Notes: generated by a model from the sequence alone, not told the origin. A DNA stretch of 12,002 nt from JBQTHI01 sp052390035 (GCA_052390035.1 JBQTHI010000076.1:1-12002), one strand, 5' to 3'; positions 1 through 7,884 are shown, counted from the first letter of the stretch. A program made the numbers and translations.

Positions 1-1
1 G

Positions 2-142
2 TTTGAAGACGCCGAGCCCAAACGCGACGACGCCAACTTCTCTTACGTCGCCGCCTGGGAGTGGACCCCAGATGAACCGGTCCTCAACCGGGAGCCGCTG
101 GTGTTCGACGAGGTCCACCCGACCACCCGGAGCTACAAGTGA
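2..142 (+). CDS. sdhA: Succinate dehydrogenase/fumarate reductase flavoprotein subunit, C-terminal end (5' partial)
   Basis: Only the last 46 codons are in the window; the gene enters from the left and stops with TGA at 140-142. The visible tail contains NFSYVAAWEW, then LNREPLVFDEVHP and ends TTRSYK. This matches my recollection of the extreme C-terminus of SdhA/FrdA flavoproteins, which often end in a VxPTxRSYK-like motif. The full protein would carry covalent FAD and oxidise succinate to fumarate at the inner face of the membrane. The next gene, sdhB, starts 10 bases downstream on the same strand, the usual A-B order, and this supports the call. No catalytic residues are visible because the FAD and active-site domains lie outside the window. 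Confidence 0.85.
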   Translation, partial: FEDAEPKRDDANFSYVAAWEWTPDEPVLNREPLVFDEVHPTTRSYK

Positions 143-152
143 ACGGGCGAAC

Positions 153-914
153 ATGCGCATAACCCTGCAGCTCTGGCGGCAGGAGGGCCCGGACCGTCCA
201 GGAGGGTTCCGCACCTACATGGTCGACGATCTCTCGCCCGAGATGTCGTTTCTCGAGATGCTCGACGTCCTCAACGATCGATTGACCACACAGGGTGAAG
301 AACCCATCGCCTTCGAGCACGACTGCCGGGAAGGGATCTGCGGCAGCTGTGGGGTGATGATCGATGGATTTGCCCACGGTCCCCAACCCGGAACCGCCAC
401 GTGCCAGTTACACCTGCGCAAGTTCGCCGATGGGGCGACGGTCACCGTCGAGCCCTGGCGGGCGGCGGGTTTTCCGATCGTTCGCGATCTGATAGTGGAT
501 CGCTCGGCCTTTGATCGGATCATCGCCGCCGGCGGCTACATCTCGGCTCCTACCGGCGCCGCCTCCGACGCCAACCTCACCCTGATCCCGAAAGTGGTGG
601 CCGATACCGCCTTTTCCGCCGCGGCCTGCATCGGTTGCGGCGCCTGCGTCGCCGCCTGCCCCAACAGCGCCGCCCAACTCTTCACCGCCGCCAAGGTGGC
701 CCATCTGAACCTCCTGCCTCAAGGCCAGCCTGAGCGTTTCATTCGGGTCGAGCGGATGGTCGACACCATGGAGGCCCACTTCGGGTCGTGCACCAACCAC
801 GGCGAGTGCGAGAAGGCCTGCCCCAAGGAGATCTCGATCGACTTCATCGCCCTGCTCAACCGCGACTACGTGAAGGCCAAGGTGGTCAACCGGCGGATGC
901 TCGCCCGGAGCTGA
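153..914 (+). CDS. sdhB: Succinate dehydrogenase/fumarate reductase iron-sulfur subunit
   Basis: A 253-residue protein that passes electrons from the flavoprotein through three Fe-S clusters towards the quinone site. The N-terminal ferredoxin-like domain (about 1-105) has C58, C63, C66 and C84 for the [2Fe-2S] cluster, in CREGICGSCG and TATC. The C-terminal helical domain has C159-x2-C162-x2-C165-x3-C169 and later C213-x5-C219-x3-C223P. By family precedent C159, C162, C165 and C223 hold the [4Fe-4S] cluster, and C169, C213 and C219 the [3Fe-4S] cluster. Length is typical of the family. The frame stays open upstream to the window edge, but I chose the ATG at 153 because the family N-terminus begins here and the earlier part is the sdhA tail read in another frame. 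There is no strong ribosome binding site, and the 10-base gap from sdhA suggests coupled translation. No membrane-anchor gene (sdhC/D) follows; it may lie upstream. Confidence 0.95.
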   Translation: MRITLQLWRQEGPDRPGGFRTYMVDDLSPEMSFLEMLDVLNDRLTTQGEEPIAFEHDCREGICGSCGVMIDGFAHGPQPGTATCQLHLRKFADGATVTVEPWRAAGFPIVRDLIVDRSAFDRIIAAGGYISAPTGAASDANLTLIPKVVADTAFSAAACIGCGACVAACPNSAAQLFTAAKVAHLNLLPQGQPERFIRVERMVDTMEAHFGSCTNHGECEKACPKEISIDFIALLNRDYVKAKVVNRRMLARS

Positions 915-1006
915 CGGTGCTAACCAATACCACTCGCTGCGCTTTATAGGTCTTCCGACCCCTGTTCCTAAGGGCTCCTCCTGCCACTCTGTGTGGTCAA
1001 CGGGCT

Positions 1007-1012
1007 AAGGAG
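1007..1012 (+). promoter_or_regulatory. Ribosome binding site AAGGAG for first TadE-like gene
   Basis: AAGGAG lies 5 bases before GTG 1018 and fixes that codon as the start. An in-frame GTG at 1012 overlaps the site itself and is a poor alternative. The 103-base gap after sdhB also holds TGC-TAACCA at 918-926, which resembles an extended -10 but ends in A, and I see no matching -35. A promoter for this unit is therefore likely somewhere in the gap but not pinned down. Confidence 0.75.
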
Positions 1013-1017
1013 TGATA

Positions 1018-1446
1018 GTGGGCAAACAAGGGGCTGGGGAACGAGGCGCGGCGCTGGTCGAGACAGCAATCGTCCTTCCTCTCTTATTGGCATTGACATT
1101 TGGAATTTGGACGCTGGCGCGGGCCTGGAACGTGCGCAACACCATGGAGCACGCCGCCCGGGAAGGGGTGCGGTTCGCCGCTACCGAACTCCCTTGGAAT
1201 GGCAGCTCGGTCGCCGATGTCCGCCAGGTCATCGACGACGAGTTGGCGAGTTCAGCCATTCCCTCGGCTTCGGTGTCGACGATCTGCATCGATAACTCCG
1301 CCAATCCTTGCGGGTTCACCGCCACCGCCCAGGGTTATGACCAGGTGGCCGTCCAGATCCAATACCCCAACTACCCCCTCAACTTCCTTTTCTTCACGAC
1401 CAACGTCGACCTCAACGTCGAGGCCGTCGGTAGGTACGAGGGGTGA
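1018..1446 (+). CDS. TadE-like pseudopilin, subfamily A, copy 1
   Basis: A 142-residue protein of the TadE/TadF minor-pilin type. It has a short charged leader, then a prepilin-like site ERG(10)/AALVE with Glu at +5, then one hydrophobic helix (about residues 12-33) and a small extracytoplasmic domain. After the helix comes WNVRNTMEHAAREGVRFAA, the conserved TadE stretch also seen in the other three copies. C90 and C98 are close together and could form a disulfide. In Tad systems TadE-like proteins are processed by a prepilin peptidase and act as minor subunits in pilus initiation; that role is known for the family, not shown here. The stop TGA overlaps the GTG of the following TadG-like gene. 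The closest relative in the window is the copy at 8241-8702, which shares FGIW-x-x-ARAWNV and a similar C-terminus. Confidence 0.85.
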   Translation: MGKQGAGERGAALVETAIVLPLLLALTFGIWTLARAWNVRNTMEHAAREGVRFAATELPWNGSSVADVRQVIDDELASSAIPSASVSTICIDNSANPCGFTATAQGYDQVAVQIQYPNYPLNFLFFTTNVDLNVEAVGRYEG

Positions 1447-2735
1447 GGCGTATGAAACCGATCGAACGCGACTCAGGCTTTGCCGCCATCTGGGTGGCGG
1501 TGTGCCTCTTCTTCTTGATGGGGGCGACCGCCCTCGCCATTGACGTCTCCGGGTTCTACGAGACGGCGAGGTCCGATCAAACGACGGCCGACCTCGGCTG
1601 CCTCGCCGGCGTGCCCCACTTGCCGCAGGACGCCGCCACGGCCCGGGCAGCAGCCGCCGGGAACATCCAACAGAACTACCCGGCCCTGGCTGCCGCGACC
1701 TCATCGACCAGCGGTTCGACGTTGACCTTGACCGACGGGTTGGGGGCCACCGCCACCGTCACCACCCCCTTCGGCGGAGATGGCAACAAGATGCAGGTGG
1801 TCATCACCGAGACCGACCCGGCCACCTTCGGCCGGGTGATCGGAGCGACCAGCGTGCCGGTGACGCAGGAGGCCTATTGCAAGGTGTTTGCGGGCGGCAC
1901 CGGTGGCGTTCCGTTCGGTGCCATGCCCGGCGGGTGGGATGGAGGTCTGCAACAGGTCAACCCCTGCGGACAGAACAGCGGCAACTGCGGCCAGCTTTAC
2001 ATCCCCAACAGTGACGTCAACGGCAACGGCGGGCCGGTCTTCGAAGAGAACATCGCCGAGGGCATCGACGCTGACCTCCAGCCGAGTGTGTATCCCAGCT
2101 TGATCGACTGCGCAAGCACCCCAATCGGTGACCCATGCAACGTGGTCCAGACCGACCCCGGTGTGAACGCCGGCACGCTCGGTGACGGGTTTCTGCGCCG
2201 TCTCTCGGACACCTCGGGGTCCAGTCAGACCTTTGCCTTCGGCGGCGACCAATACGACGGGGACACCGTTAGCCAGGTCCTCGGCGGCAACCCGTCAACT
2301 TTGCAGGCGGCGTTCGGCGGATCCCCACCTCCGACCTGGCAGGAATGGATCCACGGACCGTGGGCCACGGCCGACATCTCCAACCATCGGTATTGGAACG
2401 ACGTAATTGCCAAGTGTGACTCACCCCGCCTGATCACCTTTCCGATCGTGTCGAGCGAGATGGATTGGAGCGATGCCAGGTATCAGGCCGGCGATCCATT
2501 CCCCGCCTGGCCCAACGGCGGCAGTAAGAACATGCGGGTGATCGGGATTCACAGTGGAATCCTCGAGAACCCCAACGGTGCCGGGGATTTCCAGGGCAGC
2601 GGCCAGCTGAAGGAAGCCGACGCCACCATCATGTGGTTCGGACCGGATGCGCGCTGTGTCGGCCCGAACGGCTCGACCACTACCTACACCGATGGGTCCA
2701 TAAAGACCTGGCGCCTGGTCGACGCCAACGCCTAA
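1443..2735 (+). CDS. TadG-like membrane-anchored surface protein, subfamily A, copy 1
   Basis: A 430-residue protein. The N-terminal Tad segment (about 11-55) has a hydrophobic helix ending ALAIDVSGFYETARSDQTTAD, the family pattern of helix, Asp, then a Q-x3-AD helix. A conserved FGRVIG (129-134) follows, then QEAYC, then PFGAMPGGW (157-165). The long remainder is rich in Gly, Asn and Pro, with cysteines at C175, C182, C223, C232, C325 and C405 and SPRL at 327-330. It probably lies outside the cell, anchored by the one helix. I see no DxSxS von Willebrand A motif. GTG 1443 overlaps the TadE stop (GTGA), exactly as in the A copy at 8699; ATG 1452 with GGTGAGG just before it is a possible alternative. 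Function is inferred from family and pairing only: a pilus-associated minor component or adhesin. Confidence 0.8.
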   Translation: MRRMKPIERDSGFAAIWVAVCLFFLMGATALAIDVSGFYETARSDQTTADLGCLAGVPHLPQDAATARAAAAGNIQQNYPALAAATSSTSGSTLTLTDGLGATATVTTPFGGDGNKMQVVITETDPATFGRVIGATSVPVTQEAYCKVFAGGTGGVPFGAMPGGWDGGLQQVNPCGQNSGNCGQLYIPNSDVNGNGGPVFEENIAEGIDADLQPSVYPSLIDCASTPIGDPCNVVQTDPGVNAGTLGDGFLRRLSDTSGSSQTFAFGGDQYDGDTVSQVLGGNPSTLQAAFGGSPPPTWQEWIHGPWATADISNHRYWNDVIAKCDSPRLITFPIVSSEMDWSDARYQAGDPFPAWPNGGSKNMRVIGIHSGILENPNGAGDFQGSGQLKEADATIMWFGPDARCVGPNGSTTTYTDGSIKTWRLVDANA

Positions 2736-2760
2736 CTAGTCACCACGGCAGAGAGCCACT

Positions 2761-2785
2761 CTGACCCGTCTCCTCCACGGGTCGG
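2761..2785 (+). terminator. Hairpin after first TadG-like gene
   Basis: GACCCGT (2763-2769) and ACGGGTC (2777-2783) form a perfect 7-bp stem with a 7-base loop. A T-G wobble and one C-G pair extend it to 2761-2785. There is no T-run afterwards, so it is not a classic intrinsic terminator. It sits between two TadE/TadG units and just upstream of a -10-like element, so it may separate two transcripts. Confidence 0.4.
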
Positions 2786-2787
2786 GG

Positions 2788-2796
2788 TGGTAACCT
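2788..2796 (+). promoter_or_regulatory. Possible extended -10 element for the second TadE/TadG unit
   Basis: TGG-TAACCT fits TGN-TANNNT. It would place transcription start near 2803, about 27 bases before GTG 2830. No good -35 is visible; that position falls in the hairpin at 2761-2785. A very similar TGC-TACCCT occurs before the SCP2-like gene. Confidence 0.35.
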
Positions 2797-2829
2797 GCCC
2801 CACTCGAGGGTGTCAATTATGGGTGGGGT

Positions 2830-3270
2830 GTGAAACAGTTCTCTAGAAGGTCCGAACGCGGCGCGAACCTCGTCGAGTTCGCCATCCTGGCACCGCTTCT
2901 CATCTTGCTGTTATTCGGCATCATCGAGTTTGGTTGGCTCTTCGGACAGTACAACGACGTGCGTCATGGCGCGAGGGAAGGAGCTCGATTTGCGGCCGTA
3001 GACGCGGGCGACACTAACGCCGTCCGCGATTCGATCTGCACGGCTATGGAGGGTCTCAGCGCCGGCATGAGCTCGATCGTCATCGATCTGACCGACAGCG
3101 CCACGGTCGGAACACAATCGACCGTCACCGTGACCGCCACCATAACCTCACTTTCCGGCCTGCCCCTCATCACAACGTTCCTCCCGAGCCAGCTCAGCTC
3201 AACGGTGACCTTCCGACTCGAACAACCGTCATCGCAATGGGGCGGTGCTACCGGATTGGCATGCCCATGA
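2830..3270 (+). CDS. TadE-like pseudopilin, subfamily B, copy 1
   Basis: A 146-residue TadE-like protein. The leader ends SERG(11), followed by ANLVEF, giving a prepilin-type cleavage site with Glu at +5. A hydrophobic helix spans about 14-38, then VRHGAREGARFAAVDAG, the conserved post-helix segment. The small outer domain has only two cysteines, C70 and C145, the second in the terminal LACP. A terminal ACP also ends the other B copy (4936-5391), but not the A copies. The GTG start follows a G-rich stretch (GGGTGGGG) that may serve as a ribosome binding site at very short spacing, so the start is less certain than in the other copies. No other start in frame fits the leader better. The stop overlaps the next gene as ATGA. 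Confidence 0.85.
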   Translation: MKQFSRRSERGANLVEFAILAPLLILLLFGIIEFGWLFGQYNDVRHGAREGARFAAVDAGDTNAVRDSICTAMEGLSAGMSSIVIDLTDSATVGTQSTVTVTATITSLSGLPLITTFLPSQLSSTVTFRLEQPSSQWGGATGLACP

Positions 3271-4820
3271 AGCCCAGACCCGATTCAGAACGGGGAGCAT
3301 CCGCACTGCTAGTAGCCCTCGGCCTTCTCCTTCTCATGGGTGTCGCAGCCATCGCCATCGATGTCGGCGCAGGATTCAACGAGCGCCGCCAGGACCAGAC
3401 CTCCGCCGACATGGCCGTCATGTCGGGAGCTCTCGAGGCGTCGTTCCTTACATCGGACAATCAGGCTGTCGCCCAGATGGTTGTCATCCTTGCCGAGCCC
3501 AATCTGACCACCACCTTTGCGCTCCCCGATTATCAGACGATCTGGCGCAATTGCACCGACACTGGAAGAACCCCGGACTTCATTCCTCTTCCCGACCCGT
3601 GGGGCGGTGGGGGCACAGTCGATTGCATAAGCCGCAGCTCGAGTTTCCTGCGGGTACGGGTGCCCGACCAGCTCGTGCCTACCTCCTTCGGACGAGTGCT
3701 GGGCGTGAACAGTCTTCAGACCCACGCCATCGCCGTCGCCATTGTGTCCCCGGGGGAACAGAACGCACCGGTGGTTCCTTACGGCATCTCCGGTGGTGCG
3801 GGTACCGGGGAGCTTTGTTTTGGCTCGGCACCCGGCGGTACCGCCTTCCCGCCATGCAATGGTCCGAGTGCCGGCACATTCGGGACATTGCTGAGTGAGT
3901 TTTTTGGCGATTTCTACGGGTCCGTCGACTGCGGCAACCCCGGCCAGACCGAGATCGAATCCGGAACCGCACTTGGAATTGATCACTTCGTCGGCCTCTG
4001 GCCGAATCCAGGCGGAGCGGTATCGCCAGGAGATTCCCACCCCGGAGATGGCGCGGTCTTGGCGATGGCGGACATCAATCGCGACAGCTGTGATGATGTC
4101 GGCGGCGTCGCAGTCGCCACCGACAGCGTTCCCCTCAATACCATGAGAGTCGATTCGGGGTTTCCCTCCAACGCAATGGAGGCCGGGCTCGTTTCCAATA
4201 ACTTTTTCTTCGGGGAGAAATCAAGGCTCCAGCAGCCGGGCCTTCATCCGAGCGGAGGAGGCTCGGCTCCAAACTCGACGAGGATCGTGGTTGGAAGACG
4301 GCAAGGCGCCAACGAGGTCCTGTGGCCGCTTGATAACCATGGACCATGGGATTACCTAAATGGCAGCGGACCGGGTGCTTGCCTTCCGGCACAGTTCACC
4401 GGTGCCATGGATGAGCTTCAGAAAGCAGCGCAGTTCAATGTCTGCCTGGCGGCTTATGGATCCAGTGGGCCGGTCATGTTCGATCCCCTCATTGGCGATT
4501 CTCCTCGCTTCGCCTGGGCGCCCCAGTACTGGTACGACCTTCCCACGACGGGTTTGTCCTGGGAGCCCATTATGTCCTTCCGCATGGTCTTCATCGGCGG
4601 GACATATTTCAACTGTTCGGGCAGTTCCTGCGACGTGGTCTTTTACCCCGACCAGGATCAAACCTCCGAGTTGTGTGATCCAGGCGGCGGTGCCAGCTGC
4701 CAGACACTCAGCCTGGACCAATTCTCGGCTTGGGTTCTTCCGACAACGGCGATCCCCGACGAGGTGAAGAACGCGTTTCCTGGAGGGAGCACCCCGTTCG
4801 CCCCCGAACTTTATCGATAA
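3267..4820 (+). CDS. TadG-like membrane-anchored surface protein, subfamily B, copy 1
   Basis: A 517-residue protein. The N-terminal Tad segment is RGASALLVALGLLLLMG, then IDVGAGFNERRQDQTSADMAV. It is followed by CTDTG (96-100), DCIS (119-122), PTSFGRVLG (138-146) and VVPYGISGG (169-177). The large outer part has C184, PPCNGPSAGTFG (196-206), GIDHF (237-241), WDYLNG (361-366), DSPRFA (411-416) and C450-x4-C455-DVV. The same motifs occur in the same order in the B copy at 5388-6935, so the two are paralogs over their full length. I chose ATG 3267, which overlaps the TadE stop by ATGA; the frame is open further upstream (ATG 3237 and 3261), but those would place a start well inside the TadE gene. 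No von Willebrand A MIDAS motif is visible. The function is probably a pilus-linked minor component or exposed surface protein, which is an inference. Confidence 0.8.
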   Translation: MKPRPDSERGASALLVALGLLLLMGVAAIAIDVGAGFNERRQDQTSADMAVMSGALEASFLTSDNQAVAQMVVILAEPNLTTTFALPDYQTIWRNCTDTGRTPDFIPLPDPWGGGGTVDCISRSSSFLRVRVPDQLVPTSFGRVLGVNSLQTHAIAVAIVSPGEQNAPVVPYGISGGAGTGELCFGSAPGGTAFPPCNGPSAGTFGTLLSEFFGDFYGSVDCGNPGQTEIESGTALGIDHFVGLWPNPGGAVSPGDSHPGDGAVLAMADINRDSCDDVGGVAVATDSVPLNTMRVDSGFPSNAMEAGLVSNNFFFGEKSRLQQPGLHPSGGGSAPNSTRIVVGRRQGANEVLWPLDNHGPWDYLNGSGPGACLPAQFTGAMDELQKAAQFNVCLAAYGSSGPVMFDPLIGDSPRFAWAPQYWYDLPTTGLSWEPIMSFRMVFIGGTYFNCSGSSCDVVFYPDQDQTSELCDPGGGASCQTLSLDQFSAWVLPTTAIPDEVKNAFPGGSTPFAPELYR

Positions 4821-4935
4821 CCGGGGCTGACGAACTCCCGCTGACCCGGTAACTAGCCCTTACTCAAGTTTTTTGCGGCTGCCGCCGATACCCAAGGTTG
4901 GCGACTTTTCTTATTGAGGAAGGGATGGGGTCGCG

Positions 4936-5391
4936 ATGGCGGAGTTACGCAAACCCGAGCGGGGGGCGAACCTTGTTGAGTTCGCACTGGTCGCTCCGTT
5001 CCTGATTCTTCTCCTGATGGGGATCGTCGAGTTCGCCTGGGTGTTCGCCCAGGACCTCACGGTGAAACACGGCGCCCGGGAAGGTGCGCGCCTGGCGGCG
5101 GTCGCATTCGGGGCCGACACCTCGGCTCTTAGCGCCGAGACGATCTCGAGGATGAACGTCTCAACTTCTCCCAATGTCGCCCTTTGTGTCGACCGCACCC
5201 TCATCGACGACGTCACCAAGATGGAACCGGGAGACGGGATCGAAGTAACCGTGAGTCAGCCGAGGACCAGTCTCACCGGACTGATGGAATGGGCCTTCCC
5301 GAGCACCTTCACCAACCTGTCGTCAACCGTGGAGATCCGGGCCGAACAAACTCCCGATGGTTATTGGACCGGCACCGGAGCCTGCCCATGA
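4936..5391 (+). CDS. TadE-like pseudopilin, subfamily B, copy 2
   Basis: A 151-residue TadE-like protein. The leader KPERG(10) is followed by ANLVEF, a prepilin-type site with Glu at +5. The hydrophobic helix runs over about 12-38, then VKHGAREGARLAAVAFG. C84 and C150 parallel C70 and C145 of the first B copy, and both proteins end in ACP. A purine-rich stretch from 4916 to 4930 (GAGGA, AGGG, ATGGGG) precedes ATG 4936 and contains the ribosome binding site. The 115-base gap upstream has no convincing promoter. It holds ACCGGG/CCCGGT arms (4820-4825 and 4845-4850) and a T-run at 4869-4874, but they are too far apart for a standard terminator. The stop overlaps the next start as ATGA. Confidence 0.87.
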   Translation: MAELRKPERGANLVEFALVAPFLILLLMGIVEFAWVFAQDLTVKHGAREGARLAAVAFGADTSALSAETISRMNVSTSPNVALCVDRTLIDDVTKMEPGDGIEVTVSQPRTSLTGLMEWAFPSTFTNLSSTVEIRAEQTPDGYWTGTGACP

Positions 5392-6935
5392 AGCGCACCA
5401 ACCACCCGTCGGACCGCGGCGCAACCGCGCTGCTGGTGGCGCTCTGCCTATTGCTGCTGATCGGATTCGCCGCCCTCGCAGTCGACGTCGGCGGCGCATT
5501 CGACGACCGTCGCCAGCAACAGAGCGCGGTCGACGCCGGCACGCTGGCGGCCGTGCAATACGCCAACCTCAACGACCTTCCCATGCCCGCCCAGTGCGCC
5601 TTCGGCTCTCTCAAACAACGGGCCGCATGCAGAGGCTCGTTTGAGGCGATGCGGGTCGTAGCCGGTGGTCTGAACAGCCGGTTCAGCCTGGCCGACTGGA
5701 CAGGATGCACCGATACGGGTGACGACACCGCCCAATACACGGTGGGTGCAGTGCTGGCCGATGGGGTCACACCCCTGTTCGACTGCATCAGCTTCACGTC
5801 CAACCTCAAGAAGGGCCGAGTCTGGCTTCCGACCACCCAGGTGCCGACCTCGTTCGGCCGGGTACTTGGAACAACCAGCATCGACATCTCCTCCATGGCC
5901 GAGGCCGGCGCCGACATCCAATCGTCCTCGGATGTCCTTCCATTTGCGCTCGGCCCGACGGGTACTGGGGGGAGTCAGGCTTGTTTGTTCGCCAACCCAA
6001 CCGCCAATCTCGACGTTGCACCATGCAACGGGCCGGTCCAAGGCAACTTTGGCTTCCTCGATATCTCCTTATACGGAAACGACATCTTCCCCACTATCAC
6101 CAAATGCACGGGCGACACTCAGGGGAACCTGGCCACCAACCTCGCCCTCGGTACCGATCACGAGCTAAGCATCTGGCAACTGGGCGATCCGGTGCACAAC
6201 GATCGCCTTGAGTGTGAGATTTTCACTGCCCAGCCCAACGAGGTGCTTACACAAACGGGTGGTTCCAACACTGGTCTCGAGAACGGATTGTTTAAGGGAA
6301 TCAACTCTCCCCTCGCCGAGGGCCGGTTGGTGTGTAAGGACGGCGACCCGGAGGAAATCGGGCGTATCCCCAAAACCTCCGGCGGAGCCTGTGTTGATGT
6401 CGTCAACAACTTCCCGGAGTTCGTGGATGACACGCCCCTTTGGAATTTTCTCACCGGGCCCGGTATTGCGTTCACTGCGCCCACCTGTTCGGCCGTAGAC
6501 AACCGACAGGAAATGGAAGCCTGTCTGATCGCTTGGAGAACCAAGGCACTCATCACCCCCAATCCTCCACCTCTTTTCACCGCCGACGTTCTGGGCTCGC
6601 CGAGATTCGCTGCGGTCCCTTCGCTCAATTTTGACCCCAGCAACGGCTCGGGAAACTACCTCATCCTCGCCTTCGTGCCGGCCTATCTCGAGACGATCTA
6701 TCTCGGCTGCAGCGCCAACGACTGCGATGTGGTTCACAGCCCGGGCGAGTCGAGTGTTGGTCCCTGCCCGTCACCAATAACCCCGCTCGTCAACACCTGC
6801 GGAGTCCCGGCCAACGGCAACAAGAATATGCGGGCCCTCACCTCGTTCATCCTCACCCTCGACATGCTCGACCCAAGTATCACCGAATTCTGGCCGTCGA
6901 GACCGGGGACTTTGGTCTACAACCTCATCAAGTAG
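5388..6935 (+). CDS. TadG-like membrane-anchored surface protein, subfamily B, copy 2
   Basis: A 515-residue paralog of the protein at 3267-4820. The N-terminal Tad segment is RGATALLVALCLLLLIG, then VDVGGAFDDRRQQQSAVDAG. Shared motifs follow in the same order: CTDTG (107-111), DCIS (132-135), PTSFGRVLG (153-161), VLPFALG (183-189), PCNGPVQGNFG (212-222), ALGTDH (253-258), WNFLTG (352-357), GSPRFA (403-408) and C441-x4-C446-DVV. The outer part carries many further cysteines, suggesting disulfides in an extracytoplasmic domain. The frame is open back to 5184, but ATG 5388 overlaps the TadE stop (ATGA) and gives the expected short charged N-terminus (MKRTNHPSDRG), so I prefer it. There is no MIDAS motif. 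The role is inferred from the family and from the invariable pairing with a TadE-like gene. Confidence 0.8.
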   Translation: MKRTNHPSDRGATALLVALCLLLLIGFAALAVDVGGAFDDRRQQQSAVDAGTLAAVQYANLNDLPMPAQCAFGSLKQRAACRGSFEAMRVVAGGLNSRFSLADWTGCTDTGDDTAQYTVGAVLADGVTPLFDCISFTSNLKKGRVWLPTTQVPTSFGRVLGTTSIDISSMAEAGADIQSSSDVLPFALGPTGTGGSQACLFANPTANLDVAPCNGPVQGNFGFLDISLYGNDIFPTITKCTGDTQGNLATNLALGTDHELSIWQLGDPVHNDRLECEIFTAQPNEVLTQTGGSNTGLENGLFKGINSPLAEGRLVCKDGDPEEIGRIPKTSGGACVDVVNNFPEFVDDTPLWNFLTGPGIAFTAPTCSAVDNRQEMEACLIAWRTKALITPNPPPLFTADVLGSPRFAAVPSLNFDPSNGSGNYLILAFVPAYLETIYLGCSANDCDVVHSPGESSVGPCPSPITPLVNTCGVPANGNKNMRALTSFILTLDMLDPSITEFWPSRPGTLVYNLIK

Positions 6936-6939
6936 TCGA

Positions 6940-6965
6940 GTAGGGCCGGACCCTGCCGGCCCTAC
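6940..6965 (+). terminator. Strong GC-rich hairpin after the third TadE/TadG unit
   Basis: GTAGGGCCGG (6940-6949) and CCGGCCCTAC (6956-6965) form a perfect 10-bp stem with the loop ACCCTG. It begins 5 bases after the tadG-like stop. No T-run follows, so it would be a U-less terminator or RNA-end stabiliser. Its 3' arm overlaps a possible -10 element of the next gene. Confidence 0.5.
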
Positions 6966-6968
6966 CAT
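6963..6968 (+). promoter_or_regulatory. Possible -10 element for a leaderless DapA-like mRNA
   Basis: TACCAT fits TANNNT and ends 6 bases before GTG 6975, the spacing expected if transcription begins at or next to the start codon. The gene has no ribosome binding site, which fits a leaderless mRNA. No -35 is recognisable, so this is tentative. Confidence 0.35.
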
Positions 6969-6974
6969 CAACTG

Positions 6975-7838
6975 GTGGTCCCTCGCCTGCTACCGGCCCT
7001 CATCACTCCTTTTGACGAGGCGGGCGACGTAGACCTCGAGGCTCATCGATACAACCTCTCCGTGCTTTGGGACCGCGGTGTCCGTGGATTCCTGATCGGC
7101 GGTTCGACCGGCGAGGGCCCCTATCTCGAGCCAGGCGAGCGCCACCTGCTGGTGAAAGCGGCCCGCAAGGCGTTCGGACGTAAGGCGCACCTGATCGGTG
7201 GCGTCTCCGCCGAGACCCAACGGCAGGCGCTGGCCATGATCGACGAAGTGGCGACTGCCAAAGCGGACGCCGTGCTGGTCCTCACCCCCACCACCCTCAC
7301 CAGGAACAGTCTTCTGAATGTGGAAGCCTTCTATTCCGATCTCGCCGACCGTAGTCCATTGCCGCTCATGCTCTATTCGGTGCCGGCCGTCACCGCCTTC
7401 GAGCTGCCCGACGAATCGGTGATCCGGCTCGCCCAACATCCCCGCATCGTCGGGATCAAAGACTCGGGTGGACATCCAGTGCGGTTGCAGCGAATCCTCG
7501 CTTCGGTCCCCGACGACTTTATGGTCTTCACAGGCTCGACCCAGGCCGTGACCCTGGCGATGACCGCAGGTGCACACGGTGCGATCACAGCCTCCACCAA
7601 CTACCTCCCCGAGAAGGTGCTTCAAACAGTGCAGGCCGCCCGGCGACAGCCGATCAAGGCTCGCCAACTTCAGCAGGAGATATCACGAATATCGATGGCC
7701 GTGGAGGCCCTGGGCATCCCCGGCGTCAAGGCAGCCGCCCAAGCGGCTGGTCTGCGCTCAGGGCACCCGCGTCTGCCTTTGAAGGCCCTTGGCCCGTCTG
7801 AGGCTTCCGACCTGGCCGCTCTTCTGCCACCCGGATAG
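6975..7838 (+). CDS. DapA-superfamily (dihydrodipicolinate synthase-like) aldolase/lyase
   Basis: A 287-residue (beta/alpha)8-barrel of the class I, Schiff-base-forming DapA/NanA superfamily, about the usual length. GGSTGEGPYL (42-51) matches the G[ST][TN]GE substrate-carboxylate motif. YSVPAVT (134-140) supplies the catalytic Tyr134, and GIKDSGG (160-166) supplies the Schiff-base Lys162. The YSVP form and the HPRIVGIKDSGG stretch remind me more of 4-hydroxy-2-oxoglutarate aldolase-like members than of true DapA, which usually has YNVP. The substrate (aspartate semialdehyde, hydroxyoxoglutarate or another 2-oxo acid aldol) cannot be fixed from sequence. No lysine-pathway gene is adjacent. GTG 6975 is the only start that keeps the first strand (LLPALITPF). 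There is no ribosome binding site; the gene follows a strong hairpin and may be leaderless. Confidence 0.85.
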   Translation: MVPRLLPALITPFDEAGDVDLEAHRYNLSVLWDRGVRGFLIGGSTGEGPYLEPGERHLLVKAARKAFGRKAHLIGGVSAETQRQALAMIDEVATAKADAVLVLTPTTLTRNSLLNVEAFYSDLADRSPLPLMLYSVPAVTAFELPDESVIRLAQHPRIVGIKDSGGHPVRLQRILASVPDDFMVFTGSTQAVTLAMTAGAHGAITASTNYLPEKVLQTVQAARRQPIKARQLQQEISRISMAVEALGIPGVKAAAQAAGLRSGHPRLPLKALGPSEASDLAALLPPG

Positions 7839-7884
7839 CTCAAGATTCGACCGGTTCTGCCGATCTATCCGGGAAGGAGAAACC

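Noticed and set aside
3..152. Extended N-terminus for the iron-sulfur subunit, since the frame is open to the left edge
   Set aside because: This stretch is the sdhA C-terminus in another frame, and SdhB proteins begin at the position corresponding to ATG 153.
915..1017. RNA gene or riboswitch in the gap after sdhB
   Set aside because: No cloverleaf, long stem or conserved regulatory RNA pattern could be found in 103 bases.
1542..1562. Possible von Willebrand A metal site in AIDVSGFY
   Set aside because: The motif reads D-x-S-x-F, not D-x-S-x-S, and lies at the end of the membrane helix where the other copies have DVGAGF or DVGGAF. It is the normal Tad N-terminal pattern.
4811..4820. Perfect 10-bp palindrome TTATCGATAA at the end of a TadG-like gene
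   Set aside because: It codes for the last residues and the stop codon, is not repeated elsewhere that I can see, and could be chance.
4820..4874. Intrinsic terminator from ACCGGG/CCCGGT arms and the T-run at 4869-4874
   Set aside because: The stem is only 6 bp with a 19-base loop, and 18 bases separate it from the T-run, so it does not fit the usual geometry.
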